Counted from the stretch's first letter, positions 1-6,904 are shown. The stretch: 10,385 bases of DNA from a bacterium (GCA_021781185.1 JAJXXI010000146.1:1-10385); one strand, 5' to 3'. A program made the numbers and translations. The notes: generated by a model not told the origin, from the letters alone.

Positions 1-51
1 ACTTTGCCGGCAATCACGCCGGCATTATTAACAACAAAAACACGACTCATT

Positions 52-474
52 ATGAGCACAACAAAAACGAAACCCGCGCCCAATGGCGCCGCCACCGCAG
101 CCGCCACACCACACACGTCGCCTGACCCTTCCAACTACCGGATCAATCCTGAAGTGGAGGCCAAGATTGACGCCTACATCAAAGAAAACCCGAAGCATTG
201 GGCCTACCTGCAAAGTATGCCCCGCGAACGGCTGGAACGAACCGTCGCCCTCAATGAAGTCCGCCAGATCGAACGCCAGCAGCGGATGCGCGAGGGCATC
301 ATGAACCGCATCAACGCCAACCCCGAACTGAAACAGGCCTACGAGGTTCTCGTGAAAAATGTCCCCGAAGAACAGCGCGAGGAAGTCATGAGCCAGATTG
401 CGCGCCAGACCCAGCGCGCCGTTTCCCGCTCCCAATCCCAACAGCAAACACGAGGACAGGCGGTGGGTGTTTGA
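52..474 (+). CDS. Conserved-looking small charged protein, function unknown
   Basis: A 140-residue protein. The frame stays open to the window edge, but ATG 52 is the first ATG, so I start there; no Shine-Dalgarno sequence precedes it. Residues 1-30 are a low-complexity Ala/Thr/Pro tail. Residues 31-125 form a helical, charged domain with the segments YRINPEVEAKIDAYI, MPRERLERTVALNEVRQIERQQ and VPEEQREEVMSQIA, then a Ser/Gln/Arg-rich tail. There is no signal peptide or membrane segment, so it should be cytoplasmic. Similar proteins occur, from memory, on Verrucomicrobiota mobile elements; I know no function. The helical, DNA-processing-like composition and its place upstream of the regulator and helicase genes fit an accessory role in the element, which is inference. 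A perfect hairpin follows 12 bases after the stop. I am confident it is a gene and have no evidence for its job. Confidence 0.75.
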   Translation: MSTTKTKPAPNGAATAAATPHTSPDPSNYRINPEVEAKIDAYIKENPKHWAYLQSMPRERLERTVALNEVRQIERQQRMREGIMNRINANPELKQAYEVLVKNVPEEQREEVMSQIARQTQRAVSRSQSQQQTRGQAVGV

Positions 475-486
475 AGACGCCAATAA

Positions 487-516
487 CGGTCTGACTCCGG
501 CAACGGAGTCAGACCG
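487..516 (+). repeat. Perfect 13-bp inverted repeat with GCAA tetraloop
   Basis: The arms CGGTCTGACTCCG (487-499) and CGGAGTCAGACCG (504-516) are exact reverse complements around GCAA, a GNRA-type tetraloop. It starts 12 bases after the stop of the 52-474 gene. No T-run follows, so it is not a standard intrinsic terminator. It could stabilise the mRNA 3' end, stop transcription weakly, or be a dispersed REP-like palindrome. No second copy is visible in the window. Confidence 0.75.
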
Positions 517-538
517 CACCCGGTTGCTGAAAGGTGGA

Positions 539-567
539 TTGGTTTAATGAAACTAAGTGGTTAATAT
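539..567 (+). promoter_or_regulatory. Weak sigma-70-like promoter candidate
   Basis: TTGGTT (539-544) and TAATAT (562-567) are separated by 17 bases, matching about 3/6 and 4/6 of the standard boxes. It lies in an AT-rich patch and points toward the leader, regulator and helicase genes. Verrucomicrobial promoters are poorly defined, so this is only a candidate. Confidence 0.2.
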
Positions 568-754
568 GTAGGCACTAAATATGCTCCCATCGAAATCGGG
601 TGGTTATTGCATAAACATGCACCTTTTCATCCGAATCTTTTTGGGCGGGCTGGTCTTTTTTGAACACTTCGTTTCAGTGTTGGCTCCGCTTTCACCGGGT
701 GGATTGGGCATGTTCAACTGCTGTTGTAGATCATCGGCAATCCTCAACCATGAG

Positions 755-760
755 AAAGGA
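755..760 (+). promoter_or_regulatory. Ribosome binding site of the leader ORF
   Basis: AAAGGA lies seven bases before ATG 768. It is a main reason for taking the short ORF seriously, since few starts in this window have a recognisable Shine-Dalgarno sequence. Confidence 0.4.
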
Positions 761-767
761 ATCAGAA

Positions 768-875
768 ATGAGCAACTTGTCTAAAACTGTCGTTCATCAC
801 AAAAACTTGGTGGGGGTATTGTCCGAGGGGCTGCATCATGGGCCACCTGAATATCATCGGTCCGGTAGTGATTAA
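768..875 (+). CDS. Possible 35-residue leader ORF overlapping the XRE regulator
   Basis: ATG 768 has a good Shine-Dalgarno sequence, AAAGGA (755-760), seven bases upstream, which is better than most genes here. The frame encodes MSNLSKTVVHHKNLVGVLSE followed by a His/Pro/Gly-rich tail and ends at TAA 875. It overlaps the first 38 bases of the XRE gene in another frame, and the ribosome binding site of that gene (GAGGGG, 825-830) lies inside it. This geometry suits a leader peptide that couples or gates translation of the regulator. I recognise no family. It could be chance, because the sequence has no clear domain. Confidence 0.35.
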   Translation: MSNLSKTVVHHKNLVGVLSEGLHHGPPEYHRSGSD

Positions 876-1149
876 ACTTCGCTTCGAGCGGGGATGGTCA
901 CAGGAGATTCTGGCGGCGCGCCTGCAATGCCAGGAACATGATATTTCACGTGACGTGGTGGCCAACATCGAATCCGGTCGTCAGCAAATCACGGACAAAC
1001 ATATCCGGGCGCTGCAAAAGGCGTTCGAGGTGCCGGTCGTCCGGCTCTTTCCCAAGTCAGTTCAGGAACTGGACGAAAAATTTTCTCTGCGCGTGACCGT
1101 CACTCCCAGGAAAAAACCGCACCCACGCCTTCACCTCAACCGACGCTAA
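838..1149 (+). CDS. XRE-type helix-turn-helix regulator
   Basis: A 103-residue DNA-binding protein. The start ATG 838 is preceded by GAGGGG with seven bases of spacing. Residues 5-72 form a Cro/C1-type HTH domain: the WSQEILAARL segment (20-29) is the first HTH helix region, ISRDVVANIESGRQ (36-49) covers recognition helix and turn, and the domain closes with VPVVRLFP (65-72). The last 30 residues are basic and Pro-rich, probably disordered. It aligns without gaps over 68 residues with the broken gene at 6346-6593, at 25 identities by my count, so the two are paralogues flanking the helicase gene. It likely controls the element's own operon, as such regulators often do. The binding site is unknown; the 19-bp palindrome at 8326-8344 is one candidate. 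The helicase gene starts 55 bases later on the same strand. Confidence 0.8.
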   Translation: MGHLNIIGPVVIKLRFERGWSQEILAARLQCQEHDISRDVVANIESGRQQITDKHIRALQKAFEVPVVRLFPKSVQELDEKFSLRVTVTPRKKPHPRLHLNRR

Positions 1150-1204
1150 ACCCACTTCAAACCAACTCGGCTTGCTCCACCGGGCCGGCGCTGGCAGATT
1201 TTTC

Positions 1205-4200
1205 ATGGCAGTCAGACGAACAACGGCAAATGACCAGCTTGACCTTTTTTCCCAGAGGCCGACTTATGAAAGCATTGACGCAATACGGACGGATGGCCGA
1301 GAAACACTGGCGCGAACATCGCCCCCAAATGGTGCGCGAACTGGAGGCGAGCGGACAGTTGCACGCGATGTTGCTGGAGGCCGAGGAGAAGACGAAGGAC
1401 GAAATGATCGGACTGACCCGGCAGTTTCGGAATCAAGGTCTGAGTCCGCAACAGGCGCACGACCGGGCCTGGGAAATGGTGCGGGAGAATTACATCCTGC
1501 TGCCACCGGAGTCCTAGCGGACGGCCACCAAGCCGCCGCCGTCCCGCCCAGAAATCTTAACAGCTATCGTATCACCGACGACGACCGGCTGGGCGAGGGC
1601 GGTCCCAAACAGAAGTTTTCCCAAAATCTCAAGGCCATCGAAATTTTGCGGGCGCTGGATGCCGAAAACCGGCCGGCGTCACCGGACGAAAAAGCCGCGC
1701 TGGTCAAATATGTCGGCTGGGGCGCGATGCCCCAGGTGTTCGACGTGGACAGCACGGGCTGGCGCAACGAACAAATCCAGCTTTCCGAAATGCTGTCCGA
1801 CGAGGAACACCGTTCCGCCCGCGCCACCACCATCAACGCCCATTACACCGCCCCGGCCGTCATCCGCTCCATGTATGAGGCCGCACAGCGTTTCGGATTT
1901 CAGGGCGGAAAAATTCTGGAGCCGGCTTGCGGCATCGGCCATTTCATCGGCCTCATGCCAGAGGCGATGCTGAAAAATTCCGCCATCACCGGCATCGAAA
2001 TAGATCCGCTCACGGCCCGCATCGCCGGCGCGCTGTATCCCGACGCCGACATCCGCCAGCAGCCGTTTGAAAAAAACAAACTGATGGACGACGCCTTCGA
2101 CCTCGCCATTTCCAACGTGCCCTTCGGCGATTACTCCGTCCACGACCCGCGCTGGAATGATTACAAGTTTTCCATCCACGATTATTTCTTCGCCGCCGCG
2201 CTCGACAAGGTGCGTCCCGGCGGTCTGCTGATGTTTGTCACCTCGCGTCACACCCTCGACAAGCAGGATTCGTCATTGCGGGAGTTGCTGGGTGCCCGAA
2301 CGGAGTTCCTCGGCGCAATCCGGCTTCCCAACAACGCCTTCAAGAAAAACGCCGGCACGGAAGTCACCACCGACATCGTGATGCTGCGCAAATTGCGTGC
2401 CGGTGAATTGCCGCATGGCCCGGCGTGGCGTGCCGCCGTGGATTTCGCCAACGGCCACGGTGAGAAATTCGTCCTCAACGAATACTTCGCCACGCATCCC
2501 CACATGATGCTCGGCATGATGCGGCTGGCGCGCGGCATGTATCGGCAGGGCGAGCCGATCCTGGCACCGGACGACCGGGAGATGAGCGTCGCACTGGCGG
2601 AAGCAGTTGCCCGCCTCCCGCAAAATGTCTATCAAATCGAAGCCGCAACGGTTGCGAAAAAAACTTTCGATCCGGCCATTCCCGCGCCGGAAGACATCAA
2701 ACCCAACGCCTATTGTGTGCATGAGGATGGACGATTGTGCATCAACGAGGACGGCGTGTTGCACCCGCTCGACGATCTCGCGGTCGAGACGCGCTCCCGC
2801 ATCCGGCGGTTGATTGACGTGCGCAACGCCGTGCGCCTCTGTCTGCGCTCGCAACTTGACGGCAGCAACGAGGAACAGGTCGCCGACGCCCGCTTTCAAC
2901 TGAATCTGGTTTATGACCGTTTTGTCGCCCGTTTTGGCGCGATCAACGCGCCGGTCAATCAGCGGGCGTTTTTTGGCGATCCCGACCAGCCGCTGCTGCT
3001 GTCGCTGGAAAATTACAATGACGAGACCAAGGTTGCGGCCAAGGCCGCCATCTTCCGCGAGCGCACCATCCATCACAAGCAGGCGATTGAATCGGTCGGC
3101 ACGCCCAAGGAAGCCTTGCTGGTCACGTTGAACGAAAAAGGCAGGGTTGACCTCGACCACATGGCCGGTTTGCTGGCGCGTCCGGCGGACGATTTCCTTC
3201 TCGATTTGAAGGGCATGATTTTCCTCAACCCGGAAACCAAGCAATGGGAAACCGAAGACCAATACTTGTCGGGCAACGTCCGCGAAAAATTGGTAGCGGC
3301 GGACACGGCCAGCGTCAACGATCCACGCTTCCACGACAACATCGCCGCGCTGAAATCCGTTCAGCCGGAGGATTTGCCGGCCACCGAGATTGACGTGCGG
3401 CTGGGCGCGTCGTGGCTGCCGTCCGCCGACGTGGAACAATTCATGCACGAATTGCTCGGCGTGCCGTCGGGCGTTCAGATCGGCCACATTCACGCGCTCG
3501 GCTCATGGCATATCAACGCCAATTGGGAAGCCAAGGGCGCGACCGCCAACACGACTGATTGGGGCACCGACCGCTACACCGCATTGGAACTCATCGAGGA
3601 AACGCTAAATCTGAAGACGCCCACCGTCTATGACTACGTTGACAAAAAGCCGGTGGTCAACGCGCAGGCAACCGAGGCCGCGCGCGAAAAACAGGAACGC
3701 ATCAAGGAAAGGTTTCGGGAATGGGTTTGGAAGGATGATGCGCGGCGCGAACGGCTTTGCCGCCTTTACAACGACACGTTCAATCATTCGCGCGTCCGCA
3801 CGTTCAACGGCGAGCATCTGACCTTGCCCGGCGCCAGCGCCACCATTCAGTTGCAGTTGCACCAAAAGGCGGGCGTATGGCGCATCCTGCAAACCGACAA
3901 CACGCTGCTCGGCCATGTCGTCGGCGCAGGCAAGACGTTCACGATGGTCGCCGCCGCGATGGAATTGAAACGGCTGCGGCTGGCGAACAAGCCCCTGTTC
4001 ACCGTCCCCAATCACATGCTCGGCCAGTTCTCGTCTGAATTATTGATGCTGTATCCCGGCGCAAACATCCTGGTGGCCGGCAAGGAGGATTTCGAGGCGA
4101 AGAACCGGAAGAAATTGTTCAGCCGCATCGCCACCGGCAATTGGGACGCCGTCATCGTCACGCACTCCGGCTTTGAGCGCATCCCGCTCTCGCAGGAAAC

Positions 4201-6349
4201 CCAGGTGCGTTTCTTTGAGGAACAGATCGAGGAGCTGGAAAAAATCAAACGCGAACACGCCGGCAATGAAAACCGGCGCTTGGTCAAAGAAATTGAAAAA
4301 GCCAAGAAACGGCTGGAAGCCAAGCTTCAGGATTTGGCGGCAGCGCACAAAAAGGACAACACGCTGACGTTTGAAGAACTAGGCGTGGATCGGTTGTTCG
4401 TGGATGAGGCGCATTATTTCAAAAATCTGTTTTACGTCTCCAAGATGACGCGCATCGCCGGCCTGCCGCAGACGGCCAGCGAGCGGGCTTTCGATATGTT
4501 CCTGAAAGTGCGCCACGTCCAATCGGTCAACAATGGCGGCGGCGTGGTCTTCGCCACCGGCACGCCCATCGCCAACAGCATGGCCGAGATGTTCACCATG
4601 CAGCGGTATCTCCAGCCGCAGGCGCTGCAAAAACATAATCTGCATCACTTCGACGGCTGGGCGGCCACCTTCGGCGAGCCGGTGACAGCGATGGAACTGT
4701 CCCCGGACGGCGCAGGCTATCGCCTCAACACGCGGTTCGCGCGGTTCGTTAACGTGCCGGAGCTGATGCAGATTTTCCGGCAGTCGGCAGACGTGCAGAC
4801 GGCCCAAATGCTCAATTTGCCGCGTCCGAAGTTGGAAGGCGAGAAGCCCGCGATCCGCCATGCGCCCGCGTCGCCGGAGTTGAAAGAGTTTGTCGAGAGT
4901 CTCGCCAAGCGCGCCGAGGCGCTCAAATCCGGGCGTGTTGATCCGCGAGAGGACAACATGCTCAAAATTACCACGGAGGGACGCAAGGCCGCGCTCGATT
5001 TACGGCTGATGAAACCCGGCCTGCCGGACAATCCGCAGAGCAAGGTGAATCTCGCCGTCGAAAACATCCACCGCGTCTGGGAGACGACGAAAGAAAACCG
5101 TCTGACGCAATTGGTGTTTTGCGATTTGTCCACACCGCAGGACAAAGGCTTTTCCGTGTATCGCGACATGGCCGAAAAATTACAGCGGCTCGGCATCCCG
5201 GAGCGCGAAATCGCCTTCATTCAGGATTATGACGCGGATGCCGCGAAGCTGGCGCTGTTTCGTTCCGTGCGCGATGGCAAGATAAGGGTGCTGTTCGGTA
5301 GCACGCAGAAAATGGGTTCGGGAACGAACGTGCAGGAGCGATTGGTCGCCTTGCATCATCTGGACGCGCCGTGGCGGCCGGCAGACGTGGAGCAACGCGA
5401 GGGACGCATCTTGCGGCAGGGAAATAAAAATTCGTCCGTGCAGATTTTCCGCTATGTCACCGAAGGCTCGTTCGATGCGTATATGTGGCAGACGTTGGAA
5501 ACCAAGGCCAAGTTCATCGCTCAGGTAATGAGCGGCGACATGACGGTGCGGCGGCTGGAGGACATGGATTCAGCGGCGCTGACCTACGCCGAGGTGAAAG
5601 CCATCGCGTCCGGCAATCCGCTCGTCATCGAAAAGGCGCAGGTGGATGCCGAGTTGATCCGGCTGACGCGGCTGCGGTCCGCCCATGCCGAGGAGCAGTA
5701 TCGCATTCGCACCAATTTGAGGCACGCCCACGAGGAGGCGGAAAAGTGGACGGAACGGCTGGCTAATCTGCGCGAGGATTTGAAGCTGCGGCAGGACACG
5801 TCCGGCGACAAGTTCCGCATCGAACTGGAAAAGCAGTCGCTCGATAATCGCGGCGTGGCCGGCGAGTTGTTGTTGCGCCGGGGCGAAAAAATGAAGGCCC
5901 GCTTCGGCGAAGACATCCGCCTTGGGACTTTTGCCGGGTTCGATTTGTTCATCCGCTCCGGGTTCAACAACGCCGCCGAACTCGTGCTGCGCGGCAAAAA
6001 CAGTTACAGCACCCGCGTCACCGACACGGCGCTGGGCACCATCCGTTCGCTCGAATCCACGGTGCAGGGTTTTGAGGAACGCGCCACGCGGCTGGAATCC
6101 GACATCAAGGATTCGCAAAAACGCGCGACCGAACTGGAATCGAAAGTGGGCGCGACGTTCGAGAAGGAGGAGCGGTTTCATTTTCTGGTCAAACGGCAGG
6201 CGGAAATCGAGGACAAACTCGACCTCACCAAGAACCAGGCTGCCAGCCAGCTTGAGGCCGTTGATAACACCGAGGTCATCACCCAAGTTGAACAGCCCGA
6301 TCATTCTGAAGACATCAACCACAAACCCGCCCGGAGAATAAAAGTATGA
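1205..6349 (+). CDS. Large N6-adenine DNA methylase-SF2 helicase fusion (mobile-element type)
   Basis: A 1714-residue protein. Residues 1-20 carry QLDLF (11-15), matching the bacterial sliding-clamp-binding consensus. Residues 21-112 are Arg/Gly/Ala-rich, low complexity, and overlap another gene. The methylase domain runs from about 113 to 420: YVGWG (169-173), SAM-binding EPACGIGHF (239-247), and NVPF (304-307) in place of the usual NPPY/F. The helicase domain has Walker A GAGKT (907-911), DEAH (1067-1070), TGTP (1118-1121) and motif VI QREGRILRQG (1397-1406). A coiled coil (about 1003-1053) sits between Walker A and DEAH, and another lies at 1616-1672. Related giant methylase-helicases are known on conjugative elements, and P1 DarB has a comparable layout. 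I see no PD-(D/E)xK nuclease. ATG 1205 is chosen because no ATG, GTG or TTG follows in frame until the conserved region. Its stop overlaps the next start as ATGA. A protective or antirestriction role is inference. Confidence 0.9.
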   Translation: MAVRRTTANDQLDLFSQRPTYESIDAIRTDGRETLARTSPPNGARTGGERTVARDVAGGRGEDEGRNDRTDPAVSESRSESATGARPGLGNGAGELHPAATGVLADGHQAAAVPPRNLNSYRITDDDRLGEGGPKQKFSQNLKAIEILRALDAENRPASPDEKAALVKYVGWGAMPQVFDVDSTGWRNEQIQLSEMLSDEEHRSARATTINAHYTAPAVIRSMYEAAQRFGFQGGKILEPACGIGHFIGLMPEAMLKNSAITGIEIDPLTARIAGALYPDADIRQQPFEKNKLMDDAFDLAISNVPFGDYSVHDPRWNDYKFSIHDYFFAAALDKVRPGGLLMFVTSRHTLDKQDSSLRELLGARTEFLGAIRLPNNAFKKNAGTEVTTDIVMLRKLRAGELPHGPAWRAAVDFANGHGEKFVLNEYFATHPHMMLGMMRLARGMYRQGEPILAPDDREMSVALAEAVARLPQNVYQIEAATVAKKTFDPAIPAPEDIKPNAYCVHEDGRLCINEDGVLHPLDDLAVETRSRIRRLIDVRNAVRLCLRSQLDGSNEEQVADARFQLNLVYDRFVARFGAINAPVNQRAFFGDPDQPLLLSLENYNDETKVAAKAAIFRERTIHHKQAIESVGTPKEALLVTLNEKGRVDLDHMAGLLARPADDFLLDLKGMIFLNPETKQWETEDQYLSGNVREKLVAADTASVNDPRFHDNIAALKSVQPEDLPATEIDVRLGASWLPSADVEQFMHELLGVPSGVQIGHIHALGSWHINANWEAKGATANTTDWGTDRYTALELIEETLNLKTPTVYDYVDKKPVVNAQATEAAREKQERIKERFREWVWKDDARRERLCRLYNDTFNHSRVRTFNGEHLTLPGASATIQLQLHQKAGVWRILQTDNTLLGHVVGAGKTFTMVAAAMELKRLRLANKPLFTVPNHMLGQFSSELLMLYPGANILVAGKEDFEAKNRKKLFSRIATGNWDAVIVTHSGFERIPLSQETQVRFFEEQIEELEKIKREHAGNENRRLVKEIEKAKKRLEAKLQDLAAAHKKDNTLTFEELGVDRLFVDEAHYFKNLFYVSKMTRIAGLPQTASERAFDMFLKVRHVQSVNNGGGVVFATGTPIANSMAEMFTMQRYLQPQALQKHNLHHFDGWAATFGEPVTAMELSPDGAGYRLNTRFARFVNVPELMQIFRQSADVQTAQMLNLPRPKLEGEKPAIRHAPASPELKEFVESLAKRAEALKSGRVDPREDNMLKITTEGRKAALDLRLMKPGLPDNPQSKVNLAVENIHRVWETTKENRLTQLVFCDLSTPQDKGFSVYRDMAEKLQRLGIPEREIAFIQDYDADAAKLALFRSVRDGKIRVLFGSTQKMGSGTNVQERLVALHHLDAPWRPADVEQREGRILRQGNKNSSVQIFRYVTEGSFDAYMWQTLETKAKFIAQVMSGDMTVRRLEDMDSAALTYAEVKAIASGNPLVIEKAQVDAELIRLTRLRSAHAEEQYRIRTNLRHAHEEAEKWTERLANLREDLKLRQDTSGDKFRIELEKQSLDNRGVAGELLLRRGEKMKARFGEDIRLGTFAGFDLFIRSGFNNAAELVLRGKNSYSTRVTDTALGTIRSLESTVQGFEERATRLESDIKDSQKRATELESKVGATFEKEERFHFLVKRQAEIEDKLDLTKNQAASQLEAVDNTEVITQVEQPDHSEDINHKPARRIKV
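1254..1258 (+). promoter_or_regulatory. Ribosome binding site of the embedded TnpV-like gene
   Basis: AGAGG lies seven bases before ATG 1266, inside the helicase coding sequence. It decides the start of the inner gene: the earlier in-frame ATG 1230 has no such site and would add only residues that look like frame shadow. Confidence 0.5.
1266..1517 (+). CDS. TnpV-like small protein encoded inside the helicase gene, different frame
   Basis: An 83-residue protein starting at ATG 1266 with AGAGG seven bases upstream and ending at TAG 1517. The sequence looks like a real folded protein: YGRMAEKHWREHRPQMVREL (7-26), ASGQLHAMLLEAEEKTKDEM, then GLSPQQAHDRAWEMVRENYI near the C-terminus. The Y-x-R-M ... 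E-HRP ... L-x-x-G-x-L spacing resembles TnpV, a small transposon-encoded protein of unknown function common on conjugative transposons of Firmicutes. It lies wholly within codons 21-104 of the methylase-helicase, whose reading there is low-complexity. The balanced amphipathic composition here, compared with the skewed outer frame, suggests that this frame is the more constrained one. Some residual doubt remains that the resemblance is only to the general pattern. Function unknown; translation from the same transcript as the helicase is likely. Confidence 0.7.
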   Translation: MKALTQYGRMAEKHWREHRPQMVRELEASGQLHAMLLEAEEKTKDEMIGLTRQFRNQGLSPQQAHDRAWEMVRENYILLPPES

Positions 6350-6593
6350 GAAAAGGCAACATCATTGGAAAACGTATCCGCTTCGTGCGTGAACTGCGCC
6401 GATGGACACAACAGCAGTTCGCCCGAAAACTTCGTCACGCCGGCCACGAAGTCAGTCGGGACATCGTGCGCGCTGGGAACTCTGTCAATCGCCGGTCACC
6501 GACACGCACCTGCTTGGCATCGCCACTGTCCTGCGGGTTTCCGTCGTGGATTTCTTTCCAGCCAGAAAACGGGGAAGGCCTCGGAAAATTTGA
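6346..6593 (+). pseudogene. Second XRE-type regulator, broken by a one-base deletion
   Basis: ATG 6346 overlaps the helicase stop as ATGA, so translation would be coupled. The first frame reads an HTH N-terminus (NIIGKRIRFVRELRRWTQQQ, then GHEVSRDIV) up to about base 6468 and then turns to nonsense. The remainder, ARWELCQSPVTDTHLLGIAT and VLRVSVVDFFPARKRGRPRK, continues in the third frame to TGA 6593. Restoring a single G after 6468 (GTG GCG instead of GTGCG) gives an intact protein of about 82 residues that aligns without gaps to the 838-1149 regulator. The basic KRGRPRK tail resembles an AT-hook core (GRP). As written, the first frame would give a 92-residue hybrid ending at 6624. This may be a recent mutation or a sequencing error; no slippery sequence suggests programmed frameshifting. 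Confidence 0.75.
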
Positions 6594-6610
6594 CCCGCCA
6601 GATTTTATCC

Positions 6611-6904
6611 ATGAACAAGGATGACAAATATGCGTTTCTCGCGTTGCCGCTGCTTCCCGTCCGGCTGAATGCCTTGGAAGCGGCGTGGTATCTCGGTTTC
6701 CAGCCCCATGAAATTTCCATTCTGGTCGCCGCGGGAATGCTGGAACCACTCGGCCATCCTCCTGCCAACACCCCCAAGTTTTTTTCGACCGAATCTCTGG
6801 CGGAGTTGCGTGACGACCAAAAGTGGCTCGCAAAAGCGACGGATGCCATCAGCACCTACTGGCGACGCAAGAACGGCCAAAAACGGACTGGCCGAAATAG
6901 CTGA
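6611..6904 (+). CDS. Small helix-turn-helix protein, candidate excisionase
   Basis: A 97-residue protein from ATG 6611. The frame is open further upstream, but that part is shadow of the broken XRE gene, and the N-terminus MNKDDKYAFLALPLLPVRLN fits a family I associate with Verrucomicrobiota elements. Residues 18-48 (RLNALEAAWYLGFQPHEISI, then LVAAGMLEPLG) follow the MerR/excisionase pattern, in which an HTH is followed by a short wing. Residues 56-59 (KFFS) and the helix at 60-85 complete the small domain, and the tail is basic (RRKNGQKR). It has no recognisable ribosome binding site and begins 17 bases after the XRE stop. Its size, basic charge and position 330 bases from the end of the integrase gene, facing it, suit a recombination directionality factor. 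It could instead be a transcription regulator. Confidence 0.75.
   Translation: MNKDDKYAFLALPLLPVRLNALEAAWYLGFQPHEISILVAAGMLEPLGHPPANTPKFFSTESLAELRDDQKWLAKATDAISTYWRRKNGQKRTGRNS

Larger units (their letters stand above)
475..767. other. Gene-poor spacer upstream of the regulator-helicase operon
   Basis: Apart from the hairpin at 487-516 I see no convincing gene. A rightward frame at 581-784 encodes a hydrophobic Cys-rich peptide with no ribosome binding site and looks fortuitous. The stretch holds a 10-base direct repeat GGTGGATTGG (533-542 and 698-707), a 6-bp inverted repeat (663-668 / 676-681), and a weak promoter-like pair near 539-567. It is more AT-rich around 540-590 than the flanking genes. 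Confidence 0.5.

Noticed and set aside
28..519. Long leftward frame opposite the first gene
   Set aside because: Antisense shadow of the 52-474 gene; repetitive Phe/Leu/Gly composition and no ribosome site.
663..681. 6-bp inverted repeat AACACT/AGTGTT near a T-run, as a terminator
   Set aside because: The T-run precedes the hairpin on the + strand and becomes an A-run on the other strand, so neither direction fits an intrinsic terminator.
533..707. Direct repeat GGTGGATTGG (533-542, 698-707) as insertion borders
   Set aside because: Only ten bases, no matching flanks, and nothing transposon-like between.
581..784. Rightward 67-residue hydrophobic frame
   Set aside because: No ribosome site, Cys-rich run without pattern, and it overlaps the better-supported leader start at 768.
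1266..1517. Minus-one programmed frameshift joining the TnpV-like frame to the helicase
   Set aside because: The frames are related by -1, but I see no slippery heptamer before the TAG at 1517, and the helicase frame is already open from ATG 1205.
2273..3493. 406-residue leftward frame
   Set aside because: Antisense to the methylase-helicase; high GC and third-position bias create long opposite frames, and its sequence shows no domain.
5570..6322. 250-residue leftward frame
   Set aside because: Antisense to the helicase coiled-coil region; Leu/Phe-rich mirror of the coding strand.
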